Below are positions 33,297-42,162 of a stretch of DNA of 64,000 nucleotides, piece after piece. The translations under genes were made by a program, and so were the position numbers. The DNA is from Martinezella multihospitum. Its GTDB lineage: Bacteria; Pseudomonadota; Alphaproteobacteria; Rhizobiales; Rhizobiaceae. The notes beneath the pieces are model-generated. The model did no database searches. It had not been told where the DNA came from and worked only from the letters and a program-made list of their open reading frames with translations. The DNA lies in assembly GCF_900094585.1 (NCBI RefSeq), contig NZ_FMAG01000004.1, positions 186,001-250,000 on the forward strand, written 5' to 3'. The number at the start of each line of letters is the position of its first letter. The stretch's first letter is position 1.

Positions 33297-34103
33297 ATGA
33301 AAACGCACTCCGTGATCAATGAAGCGGTTGTTGACGATGTTCCGGCAGGAACGGAAAGCAGGGATGCCGGCGCCAAATCGCTGCGCAAAATGGCGCGTGT
33401 GCTGGATACGTTTTCCCGCGCCAAGCCGAGCATGACGATCGCCGAACTTTCGGAAGCCACAGGTTTGCCGAAGACGACGGTCCATCGCATCGTCGCGTCC
33501 TTGCGGGAGGTCGGCCTGCTCGATCAGGATGGCAAGCGCCAGGGCTATCGGCTCGGCCTGAAGATGTTTCACTACGGCAGCAGCGTCCTGGCAAGCCTCG
33601 ACACGCCGACGAGGGCGCATCCGCATATCGCCAAGCTGCAGCAGCTGACGGGCGAAATCATCCATTTCCACATGTTCGATGGAAGCCAGATGGTCTGCGT
33701 CGAGCGCGAGGAGATGATTGCGTCCAGCCTGACGACGTTGCAGGCGGCGCCGACCTACTGCACCAGCGTCGGTAAAGCTTTCCTGGCATTTCAGGACGAG
33801 GAGCTGATATTGCGGATTGCCCATGAGGGCCTGCATGCCTATACCGCAAATACGATCACGAAGCTCGACGGACTGCTCGATGAGCTCGGGCGCATCAGGG
33901 CCAAGGGGTTCGCGGTCGATAACGAGGAAATCGAAATCGGGGTGCGCTGCATTGGAGCGCCGGTGCGGGATTCCTCGGGGCGCGTCTTTGCTGCAGTGAG
34001 TGTTTCCGGGCCGAGCGAAAGAATGCCGGACGGACGCCTTGCAGGCCTCGCACCTGTCGTTGTCCAGACTGCGAACGATATTTCCCAAGCTCTAGCCGAT
34101 TGA
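33297..34103 (+). CDS. IclR-family regulator of the 24-34 kb locus
   Basis: A 268-residue regulator. The N-terminal winged helix (about 25-85) contains MTIAELSEATGLPKTTVHRI, and the C-terminal IclR effector domain is at about 95-265, with SVGKAFLAF and RCIGAPVRDSSG. The ATG at 33297 is favoured by GGAAAGAG upstream. It is the last gene of the ABC operon and the best candidate to bind the TTCCG/CGGAA palindromes at 30055 and 30176. The effector is probably the imported compound or a keto acid derived from it. Confidence 0.9.
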   Translation: MKTHSVINEAVVDDVPAGTESRDAGAKSLRKMARVLDTFSRAKPSMTIAELSEATGLPKTTVHRIVASLREVGLLDQDGKRQGYRLGLKMFHYGSSVLASLDTPTRAHPHIAKLQQLTGEIIHFHMFDGSQMVCVEREEMIASSLTTLQAAPTYCTSVGKAFLAFQDEELILRIAHEGLHAYTANTITKLDGLLDELGRIRAKGFAVDNEEIEIGVRCIGAPVRDSSGRVFAAVSVSGPSERMPDGRLAGLAPVVVQTANDISQALAD

Positions 34104-34204
34104 TGAGTGAGTGGCTGGGAGATGCCTGCCGGAACTCGGCTTTCCCAAGGCGACGTTTCGCGTCAGCTGCCTGACCGGCAACGGGCGCACGCCTTGATTG
34201 ATCT

Positions 34205-35086
34205 CTATTGTGCCAGCATGTCGGTGAGCGCATGCCGCATGGATTCGCTCGAAATGCCGAAGAGACCGCCATAGGGAAGATCAAGATCCAGGATGACAAA
34301 CATGACGCTCGCCACCGAGATGATGGCGACGGCGACAATGGAACCGGTGAGCGGGTTTCTGGGAGCTTGAAGACCAAAGCTTAGGAATACCAGCATCAGC
34401 CAGAAGATCAGGACGCCGAGAAACGGTGCCGAAAGCGAGCCGTGCGCATCCTCGATCACGGTCCATCGCGCCGCCAGGAGATTGCTGAAGAGCTGATTGC
34501 AACGGGTCACGAGCACCTGATGCAAGGCATCGGTTGGCTGCTCGCGGGCGATGCCGAGGCCCATGTCGTTGAGAATTGCTCCAAGAGCGGGCGCTTCGCC
34601 AGTCAAAGGCAATTTTGATATGTCGGGATATGTCACCCCCGCTGGAACTGGCTCACCCGGCCATGTGCTGGCAATGACGGCGGTTGTGTAGCTGCGCAGG
34701 AGTTGTCGCTCATTATCCAATGCCGGGCCGTAGTTCCTCAGGCAGCGGTCCATCTCTGCCAGACCGGCGGCGTAGCGGTTGCGATCGTGAGAAGCCGTTG
34801 TGAATGCATTCAGTTCCGATGCCAGAAGTAAGCTCATGACGAGTGCGGCAAAGGTGACAAGAAGGGCCGTGACGACCCGGAGGAAGTCTATTGTCTCGTT
34901 GCCGCGATGCGGGGCAGGTAATCTCGCACGCAATATCGAACCGACTGCGGCGCTAAACACAAGGAGAACAAACAAAGCCAGCGTCCAGACCGCTTCGCGT
35001 TGCATCGAAAAAAGCTCCAGCTGCATATGGCCGTTGATTATGTCATGTATCTCGAGGAGGCGGGAGGATAAAAGCTCCACGATCAT
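34205..35086 (-). CDS. DUF4239-type membrane protein
   Basis: A 293-residue protein with two N-terminal membrane segments (about 32-50 and 68-90), a soluble middle part of about 120 residues, and two C-terminal segments (about 215-235 and 245-265), ending in the conserved DLDLPYGGLFGISSESMRHAL-like motif (quoted in part: LPYGGLFGISSESM). This layout matches DUF4239 (bestrophin-like) proteins of unknown function. No strong ribosome site distinguishes the ATG at 35086 from internal Mets. It follows a small membrane-protein gene on the same strand by 91 bases. Confidence 0.7.
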   Translation of the reverse strand: MIVELLSSRLLEIHDIINGHMQLELFSMQREAVWTLALFVLLVFSAAVGSILRARLPAPHRGNETIDFLRVVTALLVTFAALVMSLLLASELNAFTTASHDRNRYAAGLAEMDRCLRNYGPALDNERQLLRSYTTAVIASTWPGEPVPAGVTYPDISKLPLTGEAPALGAILNDMGLGIAREQPTDALHQVLVTRCNQLFSNLLAARWTVIEDAHGSLSAPFLGVLIFWLMLVFLSFGLQAPRNPLTGSIVAVAIISVASVMFVILDLDLPYGGLFGISSESMRHALTDMLAQ

Positions 35087-35177
35087 TTCAGGGCGTTCGC
35101 ATAGCCCGGTAGGCCGGCATCCCTTGCGGCTGTGGAGTTTTGAAATCAGCTATCGTATGGAAGTCGGGCAGAACGGA

Positions 35178-35504
35178 TCAGGTGCATACCGCGATGCAAA
35201 CGGACAGCCAGATCAAGGCAACCCCCAAAGCCAACGCGCGCCTGGCACCGACAACTTTCTCTGCCTCTTCTTCCGCTACAGGGGTCGTTACGATCCAGGG
35301 CACGGAACCGAGAGCCGCAAATCCGATGATCGCTAAGGCCACCACAAAATAATCGGATATGCGCCAGGGCCCCTGGTCATACACGCCCCAGTAACCCAGA
35401 AAGGCCATTCCCACTGCAAACATCGTCGCGGACGCAGAGCAAAGCCCCGTAACGGAGCCCGCAGGTGCACGCATCTTGCTTTTTTCCGGTGTTGACCCGT
35501 TCAT
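35178..35504 (-). CDS. Small three-segment membrane protein of unknown function
   Basis: A 108-residue protein with hydrophobic segments at about 20-42, 49-72 and 88-106 and an acidic loop (PVAEEEAEK) between the last two. I do not recognise the family. It lies upstream of the DUF4239 gene on the same strand. The start could be the first ATG (35504) or Met11. Coding is supported by the membrane-protein pattern and the absence of a competing frame. Confidence 0.55.
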   Translation of the reverse strand: MNGSTPEKSKMRAPAGSVTGLCSASATMFAVGMAFLGYWGVYDQGPWRISDYFVVALAIIGFAALGSVPWIVTTPVAEEEAEKVVGARRALALGVALIWLSVCIAVCT

Positions 35505-35732
35505 GACGCCATATCCGCGACGGCAAGCCGCCTTTCCGCATATATGTCAGGAATTGAACGGGACGTGAAGCGATTGATATCGCCAACGGCCGGATTGGAA
35601 GAATGGCGATGGCTGTCTTCGATCTCCAACCTACGGTTCGTCTACAGCGACTTCGATTCTGTAAAGCAGGATCCGCGGGCTGGTATCCTGCGCTTCCAGC
35701 GCAGCTTCTAACAGACCTGATTGGTCACGAAC

Positions 35733-35766
35733 GGAAGGGGGCCTGAATCATTTCCAGCCCCCTTCC
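35733..35766 (-). terminator. Terminator-like stem after the RND pump gene
   Basis: GGAAGGGGGC (35733-35742) and GCCCCCTTCC (35757-35766) pair perfectly around a 14-base loop, 15 bases past the RND stop. There is no long U-tract on the minus strand. A weaker repeat (GCAGGAT/ATCCTGC) lies further out at 35666-35691. Confidence 0.6.
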
Positions 35767-35781
35767 ACTCTTTAATCCCCT

Positions 35782-38700
35782 TCACACCTTATCCGGATCA
35801 GGAGTGAGGGTGGGTGCGGACGGGACGTCGGCGCCCGCACCCTTCTCTTCGGCCGGTCTTTTGGTCCGGAGGAGGGACAGCACAAAGACGAAAAAGACCG
35901 GGACGAAGAAGACGGCGAGGATTGTCGCAGAGATCATGCCGCCGAGGACGCCTGTGCCAATCGCGTTCTGGCTGGCAGCACTAGGGCCTGTCGCGATGGC
36001 GAGCGGCACGACGCCGAGCGTAAAGGCGAGTGACGTCATCACGATCGGACGAAAGCGGACACGGGCTGCCTCGATCGCCGATTCGAATAGAGATCTGCCT
36101 TGAGCGTAATAATCCTTCGCGAACTCGATGATCAGGATGGCGTTCTTAGCCGACAGGCCGATGATTGCGATAAGCCCGACCTTGAAATAGAGGTCGTTCG
36201 GCATGTCGCGCAGGATCGCCGCCAGCACGCAGCCGATAATGCCGAGTGGGACGACAAGCATGACCGATAGCGGGATCGACCAGCTCTCATAGAGGCCTGC
36301 AAGCAGCAGGAAGACGAAGAGTATGCTGAAGGCGAAGAGGATCGGCGCCTGGCTGCCGGAGGCGATTTCCTCGCGCGACTGGCCGGACCACTCGTAGCCG
36401 AAGCCCTGCGGAAGTTCGGATGCGAGGCGTTCCATCTCGGCAATCGCAGCACCCGAAGACTTGCCCGCGGCTGCCTCGCCGGTGATGCGGATCGTGGGAT
36501 AACCATTGTAGCCGACGATCTGCGGATCGCCCTTGCGCCAGTCGGCGGTCGTGAACGACGAGAGCGGCACCATTCCGCCGCTGGCGTTGCGGACGTTCAG
36601 CTTCATCATGTCCTCCACCTGCATACGGCTGCGGCCATCCGCCTGCACGATGACCTGCTGCATGCGGCCGGCGTTCGGATAGTCGTTGATATAGGAAGAG
36701 CCGAGGTTCGCGGTGATCGCATCGTTGATGTCGGAGAAGCCGACGCCGAAGGTATTTGCCTTCTCGCGGTCGATCGCAAGCATGATCTGCGCAGCCTCCT
36801 GCATCCCTTCGATGCGGACATTCGTCACCACGCTGCTCTTGGCCGCCTTCGCCATCAGCTCGTCTCCGGCCTGCTTCAGCGCCTTCTGTCCACGCCCGGA
36901 GCGATCCTGGAGCCGGAAGGAGAAACCGCTCGTCGTGCCGAAACCGTCGATCGGCGGCGGCGAGAGCGCATAGGAGGTGGCATCCTTCAATCCGGCGAAC
37001 TGTGCGTTGACGCGCTCGGCGATTTCAGGCACCGAACTGCCGGCCGGCCGCACGCTCCAGTCCTTGAGCGTCACGAAGGCGATGGCCGAGTTCGGGCCGT
37101 TTCCTGAGAAGCTGAAACCCTGGACGGCGAAGATGTTCTCGACGGCCGGTTCTGCTCTGAAAATCGTTTCGATCTGCTTCAGCGATGCGATCGTGCGGTT
37201 GGCGCTTGCTTCCGGCGGCCCTTGAATGTCGACGATCAGGATGCCCTGGTCTTCCTCCGGCACGAAGGAACCGGGCAAGTTGACGAAAAGATAGCCGAGG
37301 CCGACGACGAGCGCGAGATAGACGCCCATCACGCGTCCCGACCGGCACGCAAGGCCGGCTGCGGTCTTGGTGTAGCCCGCCGTCATTCCGTCGAACTTGC
37401 GATTGAACCAGCCGCCGAGCCCTTTCTTCTGATGATGATTTCCGTCGATCGGCTTCAAGAAGGTGGCGCAGAGTGCCGGTGTCAGCGACAGCGCGAGGAA
37501 GGCCGAGAACATGATCGAGACGACCATGGTCAACGAGAACTGGCGGTAGATGATGCCGGAAGCTCCCGGAAAGAATGCCATTGGAATGAAGACGCAGGAC
37601 AGCACCAATGTAATGCCGAGGATGGCGCCGGTGATCTGCTTCATCGCCTTTTGCGTCGCGGCTTTCGGCGGCAAACCCTCTTCGGCCATGATGCGCTCGA
37701 CATTCTCGACCACGACGATCGCGTCGTCGACGAGGATGCCGATCGCCAGAACCATGGCAAACATGGTCAGCACGTTGATGGAGAATCCCGTCGCATACAT
37801 GATGGCGCAGGTTCCGAGCAGAGCGACGGGCACGACGAGCGTCGGGATGACCGTGTAGCGGAAGTTCTGAAGGAAAACGAACATCACGATGAAGACGAGC
37901 ACGATCGCCTCGATGAGCGTGTGCACGACCTTCTCGATCGAGGCATTGACGAAGGGGCTGGTATCATAAGGTATCGAATATTCGACGCCCTTCGGGAAGA
38001 ACTTCGACAGCTCGTCCATCTTCGCCTTGACGGCCCCCGAGACGGCGACGGCATTGCCTGTCGAAGAAAGCTGGATGGCAAGGCCGGCGCTCGGATTGCC
38101 GTTGAGCCGGCTTGCAGTCGAATAGGTTTCCGCACCGTCCTCGACGCGGGCGACGTCGCGCAGGCGCACGGTCGAACCATCGGGATTGGCGCGGAGGATG
38201 ATGTCGCCGAATTGCTTCGCACTGTTGAGCTGGCCTTCGACGATCACGGTCGCGGTCAGATCCTGGCTGACCGGATTGGGCGTGGCGCCGATCTGGCCGG
38301 CTGCGACCTGCGCATTCTGGGCGGCAATCGCCGTACTGATGTCGGTGGCCGTCAGATGCAGGCCGACCATCTTGTCGGGATCGATCCAGACGCGCAGCGC
38401 CCGCTGTGAGGCGAAGACCTGAGCCCGGCCCACGCCCGGCAAGCGGCGCAGCTCTCCAAGGATATTGCGGTTGATGTAATCGCCAAGCGCGATCTCGTCC
38501 ATCTTGCCGTCGGTCGAAGTCAGGGCTGCGATCAGCAGGAAGCCGGCGCTTGCTTCTTCGACCTGAATGCCTTGCGTGCGGACCGCCTGCGGCAGCCGCG
38601 CCTCGACGCGTCGAACGGCGTTTTGGACGTCGACCGTCGCCTTGCCGATATCGGTCCCGGAGACGAAGGTCGCATTGATGCTCACCGAGCCGGAATTGTC

Positions 38701-38946
38701 GGAGGTCGACTCGAAATAGGCGATGCCATGGACGCCGTTCAGTTCCTCCTCGATCAGCCGGGTCACCCCCTGATAGATTTCCTGCGGGGAAGCGCCGGGG
38801 TAGGAGGCGGAAATGGAGAGCTGCGGCGGAGCGACGGCGGGATATTGCGCCACCGGCAGTACAGGGATTGTAATGATCCCCGCGATCATGATGAAGAAAG
38901 CAAAGACCCATGCGAGGACGGGTCGCCTGATAAAGAACTGTGCCAT
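35782..38946 (-). CDS. RND efflux pump inner-membrane subunit (AcrB/MexB-like)
   Basis: A 1054-residue HAE1-type RND transporter. It starts MAQFFIRRPVLAWVFAF; has the proton-relay pair Asp-Asp in GILVDDAIVVVENVER in TM4 (about 400-415), two large periplasmic porter domains, and a conserved C-terminal half (GLSAKNAILIIEFAKD with the relay Lys in SAKN). It exports hydrophobic drugs or plant antimicrobials with the adjacent membrane-fusion protein. No outer-membrane TolC gene lies nearby. The ATG at 38946 lies 7 bases past the fusion-protein stop; the longer frame upstream is antisense-like overlap with that gene. Confidence 0.94.
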   Translation of the reverse strand: MAQFFIRRPVLAWVFAFFIMIAGIITIPVLPVAQYPAVAPPQLSISASYPGASPQEIYQGVTRLIEEELNGVHGIAYFESTSDNSGSVSINATFVSGTDIGKATVDVQNAVRRVEARLPQAVRTQGIQVEEASAGFLLIAALTSTDGKMDEIALGDYINRNILGELRRLPGVGRAQVFASQRALRVWIDPDKMVGLHLTATDISTAIAAQNAQVAAGQIGATPNPVSQDLTATVIVEGQLNSAKQFGDIILRANPDGSTVRLRDVARVEDGAETYSTASRLNGNPSAGLAIQLSSTGNAVAVSGAVKAKMDELSKFFPKGVEYSIPYDTSPFVNASIEKVVHTLIEAIVLVFIVMFVFLQNFRYTVIPTLVVPVALLGTCAIMYATGFSINVLTMFAMVLAIGILVDDAIVVVENVERIMAEEGLPPKAATQKAMKQITGAILGITLVLSCVFIPMAFFPGASGIIYRQFSLTMVVSIMFSAFLALSLTPALCATFLKPIDGNHHQKKGLGGWFNRKFDGMTAGYTKTAAGLACRSGRVMGVYLALVVGLGYLFVNLPGSFVPEEDQGILIVDIQGPPEASANRTIASLKQIETIFRAEPAVENIFAVQGFSFSGNGPNSAIAFVTLKDWSVRPAGSSVPEIAERVNAQFAGLKDATSYALSPPPIDGFGTTSGFSFRLQDRSGRGQKALKQAGDELMAKAAKSSVVTNVRIEGMQEAAQIMLAIDREKANTFGVGFSDINDAITANLGSSYINDYPNAGRMQQVIVQADGRSRMQVEDMMKLNVRNASGGMVPLSSFTTADWRKGDPQIVGYNGYPTIRITGEAAAGKSSGAAIAEMERLASELPQGFGYEWSGQSREEIASGSQAPILFAFSILFVFLLLAGLYESWSIPLSVMLVVPLGIIGCVLAAILRDMPNDLYFKVGLIAIIGLSAKNAILIIEFAKDYYAQGRSLFESAIEAARVRFRPIVMTSLAFTLGVVPLAIATGPSAASQNAIGTGVLGGMISATILAVFFVPVFFVFVLSLLRTKRPAEEKGAGADVPSAPTLTPDPDKV

Positions 38947-38953
38947 GATTTGA

Positions 38954-40138
38954 TTACTTTGCGGCCTGGTCTGAGGTGTTCGGCTCGGCGTTTTGCGGCG
39001 TCCATGGCTCGGCGGCGACCTTGCCGCCGGGCGCGACCTTCTGGCCCCCTTCGGCAATGATGGTTTCGCCGTCATTCAGGCCGGAAACAACGATCCATTC
39101 GGTGCCAAGAGACCCACCGAGAACGATCTTGCGCACCTGCGCCGTCTGATCGGCAGAGAGAACGAAAATCTGGGGATTGCCTTCGGCGTCCCGCGTCACC
39201 GCCCTTTGCGGAATGGTGATGCCGCTCTTCTGGACGGCCTGTTCTATGCGCACGCGGACATACATGCCCGGCAGCAGATCGCCATCGGGATTGGGAAACT
39301 CCGCACGCAGCGTGACCTGTCCCGTATTGGGGTCCACATTCGCGTTCGAAAACAGCAGTTTGCCTGGCTTGGAATAGCTCTTTCCACCGTCGAACACGAG
39401 CTCGACGGATGCTTGTCCGGGCGCCGGGCTCTGTAGTTTGCCTTCGCTGACGGCGCGCTTCAGGGCCAGGAGGTCCTGCGCGGATTGCGTGAAATCGGCA
39501 TAGACCGGATTGATCTGTTGGATGAGGGCGAGGTTGGAGGCGCCCTCGGCAGTCACGAGTGTACCCTCGGTTACGAGGGCGCCGCCGATGATGCCGGTGA
39601 TGGGCGCTCGCACCTGCGTATAGTCGAGATTGATCTCAGCCTCGTCGAGTACCGCTTCCTGGGCTGCGACATCGGCGTCGGCCTGTGCAAGATTGACCGC
39701 GGCGGTATCGTAGTCGACGGCCGTCGAGACATTGCGCTCACGGAGCGAGCGCTGGCGTTCCAGTTGCTGCTTGGCATTGGCCTGCACGGCCCTTGCCTTC
39801 TGCAAGGCCGCCTTGGCGCTCGCCACCCGCACCTGGAACAGTTTCGGGTCGATCCGGTAAAGGACGTCGCCCTGATGGACGAGACTGCCTTGTTGAAAGA
39901 TGCGCTCCTGGAGGATGCCTGAGACGCGAGCACGCACCTCGGAGATCCTGGTCGCGGCGATGCGTCCGGGGAGCTCGCTCATGACAGGCACCGGATGCGC
40001 CTTGATTTGCAGGACACCGACGGCGGGCGGGGGCATTTCGCCGCTCTCCTGCGCGTATGCGTGGCCGGAAACCAGCGCGAGCATCGCCGTTGCCGCCAAT
40101 ATTGCCTTCCAGCAAGGCAGTTCGAATGCAGATTGCAT
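38954..40138 (-). CDS. RND efflux membrane-fusion protein (AcrA/MexA-like)
   Basis: A 394-residue periplasmic adaptor. Residues 1-29 form a signal peptide (cleavage near AYA-QE, no lipobox Cys). The lipoyl halves, alpha-hairpin coiled coil (about 95-170, rich in Ala, Lys and Gln) and beta-barrel domain follow in the usual order. It bridges the RND pump and a TolC channel. It is the first gene of the minus-strand efflux operon and is divergent from the two-component system at 40378 across 240 bases, the likely control region. Confidence 0.92.
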   Translation of the reverse strand: MQSAFELPCWKAILAATAMLALVSGHAYAQESGEMPPPAVGVLQIKAHPVPVMSELPGRIAATRISEVRARVSGILQERIFQQGSLVHQGDVLYRIDPKLFQVRVASAKAALQKARAVQANAKQQLERQRSLRERNVSTAVDYDTAAVNLAQADADVAAQEAVLDEAEINLDYTQVRAPITGIIGGALVTEGTLVTAEGASNLALIQQINPVYADFTQSAQDLLALKRAVSEGKLQSPAPGQASVELVFDGGKSYSKPGKLLFSNANVDPNTGQVTLRAEFPNPDGDLLPGMYVRVRIEQAVQKSGITIPQRAVTRDAEGNPQIFVLSADQTAQVRKIVLGGSLGTEWIVVSGLNDGETIIAEGGQKVAPGGKVAAEPWTPQNAEPNTSDQAAK

Positions 40139-40377
40139 AGATGTATTCCCAATTGACCGTGACGCGCCGGGATCGTAGCTCCGCGTCTTGACGGCATGAA
40201 CCTATCCGAAAGAGGCCGCTTCAACGCCGGGCGCGAGTGGCACTTTCGTCCGAGCCTAAGCAAACATTGGGATTGTTGTTCTTTGGTCGACGTTTTGTGG
40301 AGGTTTCATGGACGAGGGCAGAGGAATATTGACGTGCAGGCCTTGTCTGACGTTTCTTTCCGGTGAAGGAGCCCTGG

Positions 40378-41070
40378 ATGGAAAATGCACTGATATTGAT
40401 CGTCGAAGATGAGCCGGAAATCTCTGACATTCTCGAGCGTTATTTTGAACGCGAGGGATTTCGCGTGCTGACGGCCGCGGATGGAGAGATCGCGCTTTCT
40501 CATCATCAGCGGCTGAGGCCGGATCTCGTGGTTCTCGATATCAAGCTGCCGAAACTCGACGGTCACACGGTACTTGCCACCATTCGCCAAAGGGGCGATA
40601 CGCCCGTCATCATGGTCACGGCACTTGCCGACGATCTCGACAAGCTGCATGGGCTGCGCTCCGGCGCCGACGATTATGTGGTGAAGCCGTTCAACCCGGT
40701 CGAAGTGGTCGCGCGGGCGCGGGCGATCTTGAGACGGGCGACGGGAAGCGCGACGAACAAGGTGCTGAGGGTCGGCCGGCTCGCCATAGATCCGGTTGCG
40801 CATATGGCTGTCGTCGAGGATGGCGAGAACCGTTTGCTGCTGAACCTGACGCGAACCGAATTCCGCATCCTCGAATACATGGCCGGCTTCCCGAACAGGG
40901 CCTTCGAACGCGGTGAAATCGTCGATGCCTGCCTTCCCGAAGGCGATGCGCTCGACCGCACCGTGGACAGCCACATGAGCAAACTTCGCCGCAAGCTGGA
41001 TGCCGCCGGTGTCGGCGACCTTCTGAACGGCGTCAGGGGAGTGGGTTACCGCCTTGGCGACTTCGGTTAG
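40378..41070 (+). CDS. OmpR-family response regulator (AdeR/BaeR-like)
   Basis: A 230-residue regulator. The receiver domain (1-120) has the acidic pocket VEDE, the phospho-acceptor Asp in DLVVLDIKLP near 55 and Lys in VVKPFNP near 105. The OmpR winged helix (130-228) ends in VGDLLNGVRGVGYRLG. The ATG at 40378 follows AAGGAG with 7-base spacing. It overlaps the kinase gene by 17 bases. Its divergent position beside the RND operon implies that it activates or tunes the pump, as AdeRS does in Acinetobacter. Confidence 0.92.
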   Translation: MENALILIVEDEPEISDILERYFEREGFRVLTAADGEIALSHHQRLRPDLVVLDIKLPKLDGHTVLATIRQRGDTPVIMVTALADDLDKLHGLRSGADDYVVKPFNPVEVVARARAILRRATGSATNKVLRVGRLAIDPVAHMAVVEDGENRLLLNLTRTEFRILEYMAGFPNRAFERGEIVDACLPEGDALDRTVDSHMSKLRRKLDAAGVGDLLNGVRGVGYRLGDFG

Positions 41071-42112
41071 CAACAGCCTTAACAGGCAAATTATCTGGTC
41101 GACGACGATCGTCGCCTTCGTCGCCCTGTCCGTCATGTTCTTCGGGTTCCTGATCTACGGCTACCTTTACGACTGGCTGTTCAAGAATTCCGGCTATTCG
41201 GACGACTGGGCCGTTAGCGATTTCGTCGTCCTCGGCATCAACGTAGCGATCGGCCAGGCGGTCGGTGCCTATGTCGGATGGCGGCTTGCCCGGCGCCTCG
41301 TCAAGCCTCTGACGGCGGTGACGGAGGCTGCGCGCCTCATTGCAGATGGAGACTTCGCCGGCCGGGCGACCGGCGAGGGCAATTTCGGCGAAGCCGACCG
41401 TCTGATCAACGATTTCAACCGGATGGCGGAGGAGCTGCAAAGAGCGGAAAAGGAGCTCCAATATTCGAATTCGGCGATCGCGCACGAATTGCGTACACCG
41501 CTGACGATCCTGCGCGGCCGCATGCAGGGGCTGGCGGATGGGGTGTTCGAACCGAGCCAGGAGGTGTTCCGGGGATTGATCGGACATATCGATGCGCTGA
41601 CCCGTATCGTCGACGACCTCAGGACGCTTTCGCTGATGAATGCCGGACGCATGGAGCTGCAGCAATCGCGCTTCGACGTCGGAGAGGAAATCGGAGAGAT
41701 CATCGCTTCCGTGATGCCGACGCTTTCCAACCTCAATATCAGGATCGAAACCGATTTGCAGAAGATGCCTGTCATTGCCGACCGGGCGCGCATGCGGCAG
41801 GCAGTGCTTGCGCTCATCGACAATGTCGTACGCTACGCTCCGGGCTCGACGCTACAGGCGACCTCGCAAGCAGTTGATAATCTGTGCGTCATCATGATCT
41901 CGGATGACGGTCCGGGCATGACGGCTGCGGAAAGTGAACGGGCCTTCGAGCGGTTCTGGAGAGCTGACGATGCCAGAACACGAAGAGGCGGCGGGTCGGG
42001 CCTCGGTCTTGCCGTTGTCAAGGCCATAGCCGAGGCGCATGGCGGCCATGCGACGATCGACAGCCGCAAGGGCGGCGGCACGACCGTCGTTCTCACGATT
42101 CCGCGCAGCTGA
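41054..42112 (+). CDS. Sensor histidine kinase (AdeS/BaeS-like)
   Basis: A 352-residue kinase with two membrane segments (about 13-37 and 57-78) separated by a very short periplasmic loop, a HAMP domain (about 80-130), the HisKA motif AIAHELRTPLTIL with the phospho-His near 147, and an ATPase domain with the N-box (IDNVVRYAP) and G-boxes DDGPGM and GGGSGLGL. The start is TTG at 41054, preceded by GGGGAG, since no ATG/GTG lies in a suitable place; this gives a 17-base overlap with the response regulator. The short sensor loop suggests intramembrane sensing. Confidence 0.9.
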   Translation: MATSVSNSLNRQIIWSTTIVAFVALSVMFFGFLIYGYLYDWLFKNSGYSDDWAVSDFVVLGINVAIGQAVGAYVGWRLARRLVKPLTAVTEAARLIADGDFAGRATGEGNFGEADRLINDFNRMAEELQRAEKELQYSNSAIAHELRTPLTILRGRMQGLADGVFEPSQEVFRGLIGHIDALTRIVDDLRTLSLMNAGRMELQQSRFDVGEEIGEIIASVMPTLSNLNIRIETDLQKMPVIADRARMRQAVLALIDNVVRYAPGSTLQATSQAVDNLCVIMISDDGPGMTAAESERAFERFWRADDARTRRGGGSGLGLAVVKAIAEAHGGHATIDSRKGGGTTVVLTIPRS

Positions 42113-42162
42113 AACCGCGTGGAGGGCGGCAACCGGCCTGTTCCAGGCATGTGGAGACGGCC

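Noticed and set aside
37222..38409. 395-codon plus-strand open frame opposite the RND pump gene
   Set aside because: Charged, low-complexity product typical of an antisense frame in a GC-rich gene; the RND gene on the other strand is certain.
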